61,238 bases of DNA, from positions 1-61,238 of the forward strand of contig CAMLGZ010000025.1 of NCBI GenBank assembly GCA_946479745.1, read 5' to 3'. The position numbers and the translations under genes are program-made. The notes below the pieces were generated by a model. The model did no database searches and was not told where the DNA came from. It saw only the letters and a list, made by a program, of their open reading frames with translations. The first letter of the stretch is position 1. The number at the start of each line of letters is the position of its first letter. Origin of the DNA: an uncultured Pseudoxanthomonas sp. GTDB taxonomy: Bacteria > Pseudomonadota > Gammaproteobacteria > Xanthomonadales > Xanthomonadaceae. Of this stretch, positions 1-9,006 are shown in pieces.

Positions 1-335
<335 letters not shown>

Positions 336-466
336 ATATAACCTCAAGTTGCTTTAGTCTCGACAACACGTCGAATTGAAAACCAAATAGCAAACTACTT
401 CCCAAGACCTTATGAGAGACAGGCGCCACTCCTATTTTTATAGGTATGAGCGACGCTCCAACCGTC

Positions 467-582
467 TCCCTGGTGAAATTAGCGCTGTGGAACCACCCGA
501 TCCCATCCCGAACTCGGAAGTGAAACGCAGCTGCGCCGATGGTAGTGTGGCTTAAGCCATGCAAGAGTAGGTCATCGCCAGG
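467..582 (+). rRNA. rrf: 5S ribosomal RNA
   Basis: The segment carries the conserved 5S core (CCGATCCCATCCCGAACTCGG at about 499-519, followed by GAAGTGAAACG). Its ends, CCCTGGTG near 468 and CGCCAGGG near 577-583, pair to form the terminal stem. Length is about 116 nt, normal for the family. It is the last gene of the rrn operon. Both ends are estimated from the stem. Confidence 0.96.
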
Positions 583-592
583 GTCTTTACCC

Positions 593-627
593 AAACGCCG
601 GATCGGAAGATCCGGCGTTTTCTTTTG
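593..627 (+). terminator. Rho-independent terminator of the rrn operon
   Basis: A perfect 12-bp stem (593-604 with 609-620) closed by a GGAA tetraloop runs straight into a T-rich tract (TTTCTTTT). It starts ten bases after the 5S rRNA. Confidence 0.93.
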
Positions 628-645
628 CGCCGCAGGCGCGACCCG

Positions 646-665
646 CAACAGGTCATCGCCAGGGG
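646..665 (+). repeat. Duplicate of the 5S rRNA 3' tail
   Basis: AGGTCATCGCCAGGG at 650-664 repeats the last 15 bases of the 5S region (569-583) exactly, and the GCAA four bases further upstream also matches. The rest of a second 5S gene is absent. A second, different terminator follows, so this looks like the remnant of a second 5S/terminator unit left by recombination (inference). Confidence 0.8.
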
Positions 666-676
666 TTTTTATCCAG

Positions 677-711
677 AACGCCATTTCCGAAAGGAGGTGG
701 CGTTTTTCTTT
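677..711 (+). terminator. Second tandem rrn terminator
   Basis: A 12-bp stem (677-688 with 693-704, including two G-U pairs) with a GAAA loop is followed by TTTTTCTTT. It lies behind the duplicated 5S tail and gives the operon a second intrinsic stop. Confidence 0.88.
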
Positions 712-772
712 GCCCATTCCATTACCGACCTGGCGCGCGGTTGCTAAGATCGCTCAAAACCGGGAGCCAGTG

Positions 773-2008
773 ATGAAAGCGAAATATTGGATGCTAGGCC
801 TGCTGTTGTTGGCCACGGGCGCAGAAGCCGCGGACGTTGCGGGCGCCAACACCGCGCAAGCGCGTTCGCTGCATGAAAGCGCGTTGATTCTCGATACGCA
901 TCTGGATACGCCCTCCAATTTCCACCGTCCCGGGTGGAGCATCCTCGATCGGCACGAGCAAGACGGCGATTTCGCCCAGGTCGATCTGCCGCGCATGAAG
1001 GAAGGAGGCTTGGATGGCGGCTTCTGGGTGGTGTACACGGCGCAAGGCGCGCGCGATGCCGCGGGCAATCGTGCTGCAAGAGACCATGGCCTGGTGCGAC
1101 TGACCGCGATCCGGGAAATGGTTGCGGCGCATCCCCAGGACTTCGAGCTGGCGCTTACTGCCGACGACGCAGTGCGGATAGAAAAGTCGGGCAAGCGGGT
1201 GGTTTTCATCAGCATGGAGAACGCCTCTCCTCTGGCCGGCGATCCGACGTTGTTGAGCGCTTACTACAAACTCGGTTTGCGCATGCTCGGAATCACCCAC
1301 ACCAGCAACAACGATTTCGGCGACTCATCGACCGACCCTGCCGGCGCGGAATGGAACGGATTGAGTCCGCGTGGCCGCGCATTGGTGGAAGAAGCCAACC
1401 GGCTCGGTATCGTCCTGGACGCCTCGCACGCCAGCGACAAGGTCTTCGACGATCTGTTGGAGCTGTCGCGGGCACCCATCGTCCTCTCGCACACCAGCGC
1501 CAAGGCGTTATATGCCCATCCGCGCAATATCGACGACGAACGACTACGCAAACTCGCGGCCAAAGGCGGAGTCATCCATGTCAACGCCTATGGCGGCTAT
1601 CTGATTGAGACGCCAAAGAACCCGGCGCGCGATGCGGCGTTGGCCGAGTGGGAGAAGCGAGTCGGGGAATACAGCGCGCTAAGTCCGGCGCAGATCCAGG
1701 CCCGATTACGCGATAGGCAGGAAATAAACCGCAAGTATCCGGTCGCTCCGGCCACCCTGGACGACTACATGCGACACCTGCTGCATATCCTGAAAGTAGC
1801 GGGGCCAGAACACGTGGGTGTCGGTGCGGATTGGGACGGCGGCGGCGGCGTTGGCGGGCTGGAAGATGTCGCTGCGCTGCCGCGCATCACCGAGCGCTTG
1901 CTGGCGGCGGGTTACAGCGAGAGCGACATCAGGAACATTTGGGGCGGTAACCTGCTTCGTGTACTCCGCGAAGTCCGGGCGAAAGCCGATGCCGCGCACG
2001 TCCCCTAA
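773..2008 (+). CDS. Membrane dipeptidase, peptidase family M19
   Basis: This 411-residue zinc dipeptidase of the renal-dipeptidase family hydrolyses dipeptides and probably acts in the periplasm, since residues 1-19 form a signal peptide ending in GAEA. The metal and active-site residues of the family are visible: HLD at 43-45, Glu149 in SMEN, His219 in DASHAS, His240 in LSHTS, and an Asp-rich GADWDG motif near the end. The frame is open back into the 5S gene, but only the ATG at 773 gives a signal peptide and a normal family length. It follows the rrn operon as a separate unit. Its natural substrate cannot be told from sequence. Confidence 0.93.
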   Translation: MKAKYWMLGLLLLATGAEAADVAGANTAQARSLHESALILDTHLDTPSNFHRPGWSILDRHEQDGDFAQVDLPRMKEGGLDGGFWVVYTAQGARDAAGNRAARDHGLVRLTAIREMVAAHPQDFELALTADDAVRIEKSGKRVVFISMENASPLAGDPTLLSAYYKLGLRMLGITHTSNNDFGDSSTDPAGAEWNGLSPRGRALVEEANRLGIVLDASHASDKVFDDLLELSRAPIVLSHTSAKALYAHPRNIDDERLRKLAAKGGVIHVNAYGGYLIETPKNPARDAALAEWEKRVGEYSALSPAQIQARLRDRQEINRKYPVAPATLDDYMRHLLHILKVAGPEHVGVGADWDGGGGVGGLEDVAALPRITERLLAAGYSESDIRNIWGGNLLRVLREVRAKADAAHVP

Positions 2009-2093
2009 ACTTCTTATCGATCATCGCATCGGATCGACGGTGAGCTGAAGCCGCGCGACGACGGCGCCACCTGATCAATACCCGCCCGCCTTG

Positions 2094-2846
2094 CTAGCCA
2101 GCGCCGCGCGGGGGAATAGGATAGGCAGCATCAAGGCCGAAAGCGCTCTGTGCCGTGGCTACCGGAAAACGGATGCGCACGTTGGTGCCCACCGCCGGCA
2201 GCGTCCAGCTTTCGGCAACGCCGGCGAAGGGTTTCACCAGCGATTTGATCGCGGCGAATTGCTTGTCGAAGCCGCTGACTTTGGGGGAATCGGGATTGGT
2301 GGGCCGGAACAGAAACATAATGTCGACATGGTCGGTGCCCGCCAGACTGTTGCCATAGTCCCGCGGCGCGCTGCGTACGCCGATCATCGACCAGCCGCCG
2401 GGTTCGCACGAACGCAGTGCATAGGTGGCCAGCGTGAGAAGGATGAGACGCATCGCCTTCATGTCGAAGAATATGTCGACCGGATGCGGGGGAACAAGGC
2501 AAGACAGGTCCAGGATGTTGAGCAGAATCTCGCTGGTCTTGTACGCCCATTCCCGTACCAGCGCGCAGATGTCGAACGACCCGGGGTCGCACTCCGGCGT
2601 GGTCAGGATATCCATGACGTTGCGGGAATAGAGCAGGCCGCAAGAAGAGATAGCGTCGATTTTCTCCAGCATCTCATCGCGCGCCTGGAAGCCAGGCATT
2701 TCGAGCGCGTGCTGGGTGTATCCGGACAACGCACCCCACAGACGATCGAACTCCAGGCCCAGGCAACGGACAAGTTGCTCGAACGCCCTGTCCGCTTCAG
2801 CCGAAAACGTTGCCGGCCGTACATCGCCATCTCTTACTGCAAGCAT
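2094..2846 (-). CDS. Histidine-kinase-like protein lacking the phospho-histidine (paralogue A)
   Basis: This 250-residue soluble protein is clearly paralogous to the one at 10327-11088; both begin MLA and share GLLYSRNVM, SCLVPP, IGVRS/LGVRS and VNVRI. The layout resembles a histidine kinase core: a two-helix dimerisation segment (about 20-80) and a degenerate GHKL ATPase-like fold (about 130-235). Where the paralogue has LAHDFNN, this copy has LGLEFDR, so the phospho-accepting His is gone, and no N-box or G-box for ATP is visible. The start at 2846 is chosen for the AGGGAG ribosome site six bases upstream. It may be a ChpT-like phosphotransferase relic or a decoy; the function is unknown. 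Confidence 0.75.
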   Translation of the reverse strand: MLAVRDGDVRPATFSAEADRAFEQLVRCLGLEFDRLWGALSGYTQHALEMPGFQARDEMLEKIDAISSCGLLYSRNVMDILTTPECDPGSFDICALVREWAYKTSEILLNILDLSCLVPPHPVDIFFDMKAMRLILLTLATYALRSCEPGGWSMIGVRSAPRDYGNSLAGTDHVDIMFLFRPTNPDSPKVSGFDKQFAAIKSLVKPFAGVAESWTLPAVGTNVRIRFPVATAQSAFGLDAAYPIPPRGAG

Positions 2847-3191
2847 AAAAGACTCCCTATAGGCGAGATGGATCGTCCCTGTTTCTCGCCGCCGGCAGCG
2901 GTGAAACTCATTGGCATAATGTTTGAATGGCGACACGGGCGCTATATCAAATTCTTTCGTCCGACAAACATGAGAAATTGAAATAATTTGATAGTTAGGG
3001 AAATTTCACGATCTTGTTCGGCGCTTCTTGAATCACTATCGTTGCAAGCACGAGGAAGGGCGGCGATGGAAGTTCGTTCCAGGTTTCGTGCAAAGGGTGA
3101 TGCCTCTCACTCACTTTGGACTACGCAAGCGGGCTCTGACGAGCTCTCCAGCGTTTCAGGCAATGCCAAGGGAAAGGTCTGCAAGTGAGAG
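2847..3191. other. Gene-free stretch between paralogue A and the next small gene
   Basis: I see no convincing gene here. Around 2945-3015 the DNA is clearly AT-richer than its surroundings. On the minus strand TATAGC (2941-2946) and TTGTCG (2962-2967) are 15 bp apart and could be a weak promoter for the kinase-like gene. Short open frames at 2988-3261 lack a good ribosome site and protein features. Confidence 0.5.
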
Positions 3192-3575
3192 ATGGCTAAC
3201 GTTAGTCGGCATGCCGAACGGCTTCAAGCCGCTTCGAAGATTCCGGAGAAAGCAGCCGTGACAAAACAGTTCTACATCGACGAAGCGTTGGCGATGGCCA
3301 GCGAAGTGCGTTACCAGACGCCGTTGATAGCGGTCGAGCGGCGACAGAAGGAATGCCAATGCGGAGCTCCGGCAAGATTTCCGGGGCCATGTGCAGATTG
3401 CGCCAGCCACAGGCTGGCGAGCCGCATCGGAGAAGATCTGGCCGGGCAATGGCTCGAGGCGTGCAAGGAGCAACAGCGCCTGTGGCAGGTGATTTCCGAA
3501 GCCGCAGCCGGCTCCGCCAGGAAATCATGGGGCTCGCACCAGGGCGCCGCGCATTCAGCACTTTCCGCCCAGTGA
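3192..3575 (+). CDS. Hypothetical Cys-rich protein
   Basis: I do not recognise this 127-residue protein. It has a compact cysteine cluster, CQCGAPARFPGPCADC at about residues 55-70, which could bind a metal like a small zinc ribbon, and an otherwise helical, charged composition. Codon choice looks like coding DNA. The start is uncertain: ATG 3192 has only a close GAGAG upstream, whereas GTG 3258 has GGAG nine bases upstream and would give a protein beginning (V)TKQFYIDEAL. It lies just ahead of an orphan transposase-domain gene on the same strand and may be co-transcribed with it. Confidence 0.5.
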   Translation: MANVSRHAERLQAASKIPEKAAVTKQFYIDEALAMASEVRYQTPLIAVERRQKECQCGAPARFPGPCADCASHRLASRIGEDLAGQWLEACKEQQRLWQVISEAAAGSARKSWGSHQGAAHSALSAQ

Positions 3576-3649
3576 GTTGGAAGAAGCGCTTGCGAAATAG
3601 CCGTACTCGACAGCGAACCGATGGGTCGCGGAAAACCAGGTAGTGACGA

Positions 3650-4120
3650 ATGAATGGAGTAACGAACGCCCCTGTTTGTCTTTCCGAAGGCAGTAACGAC
3701 GTCTCGCGCGGCAAGCATGTATCCGACTATGAAGTGCGCGTGGCTGGGCTGCGAAATCTTTGCCGCTTGAGCGACCTGCAGTGGGAACGAATCAGTACGA
3801 TTCTCCCGGGCAGGGTCGGCAAACGCGCGCGCACCGGAAACGGAAGGGTGTTCCTTGAAGCGGTGCTGTGGGTTGCGGACAACCAGGCAAGTTGGTTGGA
3901 TGTTCCGAAAGTATTCGGGGACTCGCACGCAGTCTATATCCGCTTCGCCCGTTGGGCCCACGACGGCGTATGGCCCCGTGTTATCAGCGAGCTGCACGAG
4001 CTTCCGGAGTTGAACGCCCGCTTGTCCGCCCTGGTGCGGGCTTATGTCGACGCGCGCACTGTGCGTCAGCTTCGATCGTCCATGAAAGGCTTGAATTCAG
4101 GGCTTTTGCCGGCTAAGTAA
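3650..4120 (+). CDS. Orphan IS5-type transposase N-terminal domain protein (DUF4096)
   Basis: The 156-residue product matches the first half of IS5-group transposases from about residue 38: LSDLQWERISTILPG, then RVFLEAVLWVADNQASWLDVP, a VYIRFARWAHDGVW helix, and YVDARTVR where active elements have the first catalytic Asp (IDST.VRAH). No second half with the remaining DDE residues follows, and I see no flanking terminal inverted repeats. A 37-residue N-terminal extension is unlike normal IS5 orfA. It is either a decayed insertion sequence or a domesticated DNA-binding protein. The start has AGG about eight bases upstream. Confidence 0.72.
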   Translation: MNGVTNAPVCLSEGSNDVSRGKHVSDYEVRVAGLRNLCRLSDLQWERISTILPGRVGKRARTGNGRVFLEAVLWVADNQASWLDVPKVFGDSHAVYIRFARWAHDGVWPRVISELHELPELNARLSALVRAYVDARTVRQLRSSMKGLNSGLLPAK

Positions 4121-4249
4121 GGCCAAAGATGAAGGCGCAACCGGTTTGCCAGCATGTCATCGCTTGTCGACGGTCGGCCGCTGTTCCTGCAACGGCATGA
4201 CTGTTGCGTGCCCAGCAGACTTACAGGAAACAGGTGGCAGCGCCCATCG

Positions 4250-4789
4250 TCACGAAGCGAGGTGAGGAATTTCATCGAGCGTTTCATTGCAGAAGATCCG
4301 CTTCGGTGGCGAGAAGCCAAGGTCTTGCGGGGACTTGAGCCCGTTATCGCGCCAGGTAACCCATCCTGCGGCGTCAACTTCGTGCAGCCATTCCAAAGTC
4401 GCATTGGAACGGCTGCGAAGCGAAACCGGGATCGCCAGGGATGCCTCGCCTTCGGAGGGTAACGCCTCGATGAAGCCGGGAAGCAGGCAGCAGATGGCGC
4501 GCGTCGTCATCACGCTTCCGATGCCCAGTTTACCGCCGATTGCCGCAATCAACGGCACGCCGAAAATCTTCCTCGCTTCGCCGAATGTAGTCGACTGGTT
4601 GTGTCCAACCGAGGACCACGATGCGAATGCATCCTGCATGCCAAGTTCCTGAAGCGACGCGGAGAAGCCTGCGAACCCGCCATGTCTACGGTCGAAAATC
4701 AGCGCAATCAGTAGGCCAGAAAGCTGTTCTATCTTGTGGCTCGGCAGGTCAAGATTCCGCGCGGTATCTTCAATCAATCGTTCTAGCAT
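4250..4789 (-). CDS. YidB-like (DUF937) protein
   Basis: This 179-residue protein carries the DUF937/YidB signature in its first half: a GGFAGFSASLQELGMQDAFASW segment followed by GHNQSTTFGEARKIFG. In the family this reads as repeated G-hydrophobic turns followed by S-x-G-x-N and a helix. The second half (about 90-179) is not part of that domain and I do not recognise it. The start at 4789 is supported by GAGGAA just upstream and by family alignment; the frame opens 21 codons earlier without a ribosome site. No signal peptide or membrane segment is obvious. The cellular role of the family is unknown. Confidence 0.7.
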   Translation of the reverse strand: MLERLIEDTARNLDLPSHKIEQLSGLLIALIFDRRHGGFAGFSASLQELGMQDAFASWSSVGHNQSTTFGEARKIFGVPLIAAIGGKLGIGSVMTTRAICCLLPGFIEALPSEGEASLAIPVSLRSRSNATLEWLHEVDAAGWVTWRDNGLKSPQDLGFSPPKRIFCNETLDEIPHLAS

Positions 4790-5124
4790 GGCTTCCTCGG
4801 ACAGCCATGGGACGATTCTTCTACATGGCGCTGGATGCCTTTTTACACCCAATCATTTCTATTTTTGCGCAAAGATCGTTAATGAGAAACGGCATACATA
4901 TGTTTCGTTCACGCAAGGTCTTATTGTGTAATTCTAACTCCGAAATTCAATGATCTAGTTCGAGAAAGTTAGCCGTAGCACAGTTGCAGAAAGCGGTTGT
5001 TTTTTGTTGTTGCATAAAAAGAACGGGTGCTAGGATCGGGCAGCCATCAGCCAAGGGGATGACGCAACTCGCATCCGGAAAGCCTGTCAGGGAGATGTGC
5101 CAGCAAATCGAAAGGGATCATTCA
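4790..5124. other. AT-rich gene-free stretch with likely promoter for the small secreted protein
   Basis: No gene is seen. The segment 4840-5030 is conspicuously AT-rich for this genome (long T and A runs such as GGTTGTTTTTTGTTG). TTGCAT and TAGGAT near 5013-5038, about 15 bp apart, could be a promoter reading to the gene at 5125. The base composition suggests either a regulatory region or acquired DNA. Confidence 0.45.
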
Positions 5125-5316
5125 ATGAAGATGCTGATACTGGGGTTTTCCGCAGCGATGGGCGTATCGTCCGCGGTCCACGCGGGCACTACTGGCTTGG
5201 GGTCACAGGAACTCAGCTACAAGTACATGATCCGCTGTCCCATTGGACAAATGGCCGTACCGATCTATAACGCGAACGGCGCAATCATCGGCTGGCAGTG
5301 CGTGCGTGAGCCTTGA
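5125..5316 (+). CDS. Small secreted hypothetical protein
   Basis: A 63-residue protein with a signal peptide at 1-20 (cleavage after VHA) leaves a mature chain of about 43 residues with two cysteines (IRCPIG and GWQCV), which could form one disulfide. The ATG at 5125 has GGGA eight bases upstream. The open frame extends further upstream but without export or ribosome signals. I do not recognise a family. It stands alone between an AT-rich stretch and the propeller gene. Confidence 0.6.
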   Translation: MKMLILGFSAAMGVSSAVHAGTTGLGSQELSYKYMIRCPIGQMAVPIYNANGAIIGWQCVREP

Positions 5317-5593
5317 CCCAAGGGAAATTTGACGGGCGTCTGAAGCGGCTTCCGGGCCGCATTCTTGCGTCAGTCATTGCGAATCACCTGGTTTCTCTGA
5401 AACGAATAGAATGGGGTTACCGTCCGTAGGGGGTCGGGAGTTGATGGCCGGTTTCCTGTCCATGGCACAAGAGCGGACCTGCGCGGATCCGTGCCGCGCT
5501 ATGCCGCGCCAGATCGGCGGCGATGCGGTGGCGGGCCGACCGATAACCGTGCGTCTTCCCATCAGCCTTGATGGCATCTCCTGGACCGGCGCC

Positions 5594-8011
5594 ATGGCCG
5601 CTCGGCTCTTTTCCGTCTGTCCGCGGTGGTTGATATTGACCTTGCTCATGGCCGCGGCAGTGGTGCCGATGAGCCACGCGGCGCCAATTGAGCAGGCACC
5701 GGCGCTGCAGTACCGAAGCATTGTCCGCAATTACGGCGCCGAACAGGGGTTTTCCCAGACCGCGGTGAACGCGCTACTACAGGGCCAGGACGGGTACTTG
5801 TGGATCGGAACCTTCGGCGGATTGGTGAGATTCGATGGCAACAAGTTCACCACGCTCCGAACGACCCATGGCAAAGCGGCCCGGCAAGATGAAAGGGACA
5901 GCGGAGGTCCTAGCAGCGATCGCATCGTGGCGCTGCGCGAGGATGCCCGTGGACGTATCTGGATTGGTACCGAAGACGCGGGTTTGAGTCTCTACGATCA
6001 CGGACGCTTCCAGCAGCTTCCGATTTGCGGAGGAACCTGCAAGGTGAACTCGATCTCGCCGCAAGCAGGTAAAACACTATGGGTCACCACCAACGTAGGC
6101 CTGTACCGCATAGCGACGGATTCATTGCGCTCCGCGCTTATCCGGGAGTCGACGTCCCGTGTGTACTCAGAGGTTGCGATCGGCAGCGATGGCCACGCTT
6201 ATCTGAGTGGATCGGGAAAATTGGGGAAAGTGATCGGCAACAATATCGCGTCGGTTCCTCTTCCAGCCGAGGTCACCTCGGTATGGCAAATACAGGCCGC
6301 TGGAACGTACATCTGGGTCGTGACCGGGGAGGGAATTTATCAGTTCGACCCGGTGCGAAACATGTGGACACCGAAGTTTCCGGGAAGGGACCTGCGCCTG
6401 CTGGAGTCTCGGGATGGACGGCTCTGGGTAGTGACCGTAACGGGAGAACTGTTGCGAGAGGATAGTGCGGGTGTGCTGCAGCCTGTCGGCGGTGTTCCTG
6501 CCATATATACCAATGCGATCTGGCGGGACCGTACTGGTGTCCTGTGGATGGGCAGCAACAGCAAAGGCCTATGGAATATGCAGTCCAGCAGGGCGATGAC
6601 GCTGGAAAAGACAGATGATTTGGCAGCGCTTGTAGGGTCGGGAAGGGCCGTCATCGGTGATGGATCGGGCGGCGTCTGGCTGGGATACGGTTGCGGCGGT
6701 GTACGTCATCGCCTCAAGGACGGCGCATATGAAACCTCATGGGCGCGTGCGGTAAAACAGCATCAGTGCGTGACCGGCCTGCTGCGGGATGCCGACGGCA
6801 CCTTGTGGTTGGGTACGGTGGACGCAGGATTGCAACGGGTCACCGACGGCGCGTTGGAAACGCTTCCGCAATCCTTGAGCTTGTCGAACGTGCAGATTTG
6901 GATGGCCGGCAGCGGCGACTACTGGGTGGTCAGCGACGGTCATACCTCCAATCTCCGCAAAACCGAGGCGGGTAAATACATTCTTTCGCCGCCGGTAGCC
7001 GCGCTGGAAGGCAACACCATCAGGAAGATGGTCATGGCGCGCAAAGGAGGCATCTGGTTTGTCGGCGACCAGGGCGCGTTGCGCCTGGAAAAGAACCGCA
7101 TCGTGGAGCGCTGGACGCCGACCGAAGGCCTGTCCAGCCGCTTCGCCCGTTCCCTGTACGAGGACGATCATGGCGTCTTGTGGATAGGCACCTACGGCGG
7201 CGGCCTGAACCGCATCGAAGACGGCCGGATCACCCACTACGACGAAAGCAACGGCCTGTTCGACGACACCGTCTCCTGCATCCTCGCCGACAAGACGGGA
7301 CAGATGTGGCTGGGTGGGAATCGCGGAATTTCCGTGCTGCCAGCGGCCAGCCAACTGGGCATGACGTTTGAGACAGTGCCTTTCGCGGTCAGTGCAGGTG
7401 CGGTGACGTTCGAACTGAACGGCGGGCTGCAGACTTCCTGCTATCAGGACGAAAAGGGGTATCTCTGGTTCTCGTTGGTGAAAGGATTCGCCAAGGTGGA
7501 TCCCGCCAAGCTGGTCGAGGTCTCCGCACTGCAACCCGAAGTGCACATCGAACGTGTCGCCGCCGCAGGCGTGAAACAAGACCCGCGCCAACCCGTCGTT
7601 CTCGGCACTTCAATGCAGCCACTGGAAATCGAATACACCGCGATCAACCTGACCAGTCCCGATCAACTCAGCTTCCGTTACCGCATTTCCGGCGCGGATG
7701 CGCAGTGGACAGAAGCAGGTCAAACCCGCAGCCTCGTTATCTACGACGTGCCTTGGGGCGAACACGTGTTCGAAGTACAGGCCCGCAACCGCGGCGGATC
7801 GTGGTCGCCGGCGGCAACACTGAAGATTTCGCGGCCGGTGCCCTGGTACCGGCATCAGTGGCTATGGCCCTTGATCGCCTTGTTGGCATTGCTGGCATTG
7901 ATCTGGCGTACCCGCGACCGTGCGCTGTCCGCTGCCCACGACGCACGCCTGCAACGCATGTCCGCGCAAAGATTGCTGGATCAAAAGGAAGAATCGCCGG
8001 ACCGGCTGTGA
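5594..8011 (+). CDS. Two-component-type propeller sensor without kinase domain (Reg_prop, Y_Y_Y)
   Basis: The product (about 805 residues from this start) is a periplasmic sensor. It has a signal-anchor at 1-30 ending MSHA, then many Reg_prop beta-propeller blades marked by LWIGT, IWIGTEDAG, LWMGSNSKG and LWLGT repeats. A Y_Y_Y domain follows (LSFRYRISGAD), then one membrane helix (about 760-785) and only about 30 cytoplasmic residues. In the family a HisKA/HATPase module or a GGDEF domain usually follows; here the protein simply stops. The start is chosen for the signal sequence; the frame is open from 5411. The last 31 bp overlap the convergent histidine kinase gene, which may supply the missing output. 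Confidence 0.85.
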   Translation: MAARLFSVCPRWLILTLLMAAAVVPMSHAAPIEQAPALQYRSIVRNYGAEQGFSQTAVNALLQGQDGYLWIGTFGGLVRFDGNKFTTLRTTHGKAARQDERDSGGPSSDRIVALREDARGRIWIGTEDAGLSLYDHGRFQQLPICGGTCKVNSISPQAGKTLWVTTNVGLYRIATDSLRSALIRESTSRVYSEVAIGSDGHAYLSGSGKLGKVIGNNIASVPLPAEVTSVWQIQAAGTYIWVVTGEGIYQFDPVRNMWTPKFPGRDLRLLESRDGRLWVVTVTGELLREDSAGVLQPVGGVPAIYTNAIWRDRTGVLWMGSNSKGLWNMQSSRAMTLEKTDDLAALVGSGRAVIGDGSGGVWLGYGCGGVRHRLKDGAYETSWARAVKQHQCVTGLLRDADGTLWLGTVDAGLQRVTDGALETLPQSLSLSNVQIWMAGSGDYWVVSDGHTSNLRKTEAGKYILSPPVAALEGNTIRKMVMARKGGIWFVGDQGALRLEKNRIVERWTPTEGLSSRFARSLYEDDHGVLWIGTYGGGLNRIEDGRITHYDESNGLFDDTVSCILADKTGQMWLGGNRGISVLPAASQLGMTFETVPFAVSAGAVTFELNGGLQTSCYQDEKGYLWFSLVKGFAKVDPAKLVEVSALQPEVHIERVAAAGVKQDPRQPVVLGTSMQPLEIEYTAINLTSPDQLSFRYRISGADAQWTEAGQTRSLVIYDVPWGEHVFEVQARNRGGSWSPAATLKISRPVPWYRHQWLWPLIALLALLALIWRTRDRALSAAHDARLQRMSAQRLLDQKEESPDRL

Positions 8012-9006
8012 ACCACCTTGCGTCCGGCATGCGGCAAGTCGATGCGCAGGGTGGTGCCCAGAGCTGGTGCGCTGGCGACCTTGATGGTTCCGCCCGCCTC
8101 GGCGATGGACTGCAGCACGATGGCCATGCCAATGCCGGTTCCCACACCTTCGGGCTTGGTGGTATAGAAAGGCTCGAACATGCGCGCGCTGACTTCCGGC
8201 GCCATGCCCATTCCGGTGTCGACCAGCGCCACCTGCACCTTGGCCCCATCTCCGCTGACCGCTATCTTGAACTCGCCCCCTTGCGGCATGGCATCGCGGG
8301 CGTTGCTGGCGATATTGAGGATGGCCAGTTCGAATTCCTGCTTGTCCATGAATACCGGAAACGCAGACGCAGGGACCTCCAGCGATACCGCCGTTTTCTG
8401 CGCGAACAACGAACGCACCAGCGGCATCAGTTCGGTAAGCGCAACGCCCGCATCGAACATCGTGGCCTGGCCGGCATCGCGGCTCAAGGACAGCAGGCGC
8501 CGGGTCACTTCGGCACCGCGCCGGGCAGCCTGTTCCACCGCCTCCAGACTGTCCAGCGCCTGTTGCGAGCGGGCCATGTTCATCGGGTCGGTGGCGTAGC
8601 CCAGAATCACGCTGAGCAGATTGTTGAAGTCATGGGCGATGCCGCTGGCCAGTTGTCCCAACGCATCCATCTTCTGCGAATGGATCAGCTGCGCCTGCTT
8701 CTGTTCCTTGGCCTTGATTTCGATCTCCAGTTGATCGAATGCCAATTCCAATTCCCGTCTGCGCTGGTTGGCATGGTCGGACTTGGCGATCAGCCGGTCC
8801 AGGATCAGGGCCAGGATCAGGCAGGCCAGGCCAGGTTGCATCAGGTTGGCCAGACCGTCCTGCACGTCGGGTTCCACTCCGGCACGGACGTCAGCCACCA
8901 TGCCCGCCAGCAGCGCCACCAACAAGGCCGCGGTGGTGATCCAGACCGCCCGTCTGCCCAGGGTCAGCCCTGCGAACAAGAGTGGAATGATGTGGTTGAG
9001 TTGCAA
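7981..9006 (-). CDS. Membrane sensor histidine kinase (5' end probably frameshifted)
   Basis: The 341-residue frame holds membrane helices in its first 75 residues, a linker helix, and a complete kinase core. His125 lies in GIAHDFNN, the N-box reads ILNIASNARDAMP, and the G-boxes are VDTGMGM and GVGTGIGMA, so it should be catalytically active. The frame has only a TTG start (9006) inside the first membrane helix. In another frame ATG 9106 opens MKLEGNARAIWIGLITAS, which would join smoothly onto YWRYGLQAQALLQLN of this frame after a one-base shift near 9045-9055. Either a real frameshift or a sequence error is likely. The cognate regulator is probably the gene at 9387. Confidence 0.85.
   Translation of the reverse strand: MQLNHIIPLLFAGLTLGRRAVWITTAALLVALLAGMVADVRAGVEPDVQDGLANLMQPGLACLILALILDRLIAKSDHANQRRRELELAFDQLEIEIKAKEQKQAQLIHSQKMDALGQLASGIAHDFNNLLSVILGYATDPMNMARSQQALDSLEAVEQAARRGAEVTRRLLSLSRDAGQATMFDAGVALTELMPLVRSLFAQKTAVSLEVPASAFPVFMDKQEFELAILNIASNARDAMPQGGEFKIAVSGDGAKVQVALVDTGMGMAPEVSARMFEPFYTTKPEGVGTGIGMAIVLQSIAEAGGTIKVASAPALGTTLRIDLPHAGRKVVHSRSGDSSF

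Noticed and set aside
539..772. N-terminal extension of the dipeptidase frame into the 5S gene
   Set aside because: It would translate rRNA and terminators and hide the signal peptide that begins at 773.
2988..3261. Two short overlapping plus-strand frames
   Set aside because: No ribosome site, no protein features, and they overlap one another and the better-supported frame at 3192.
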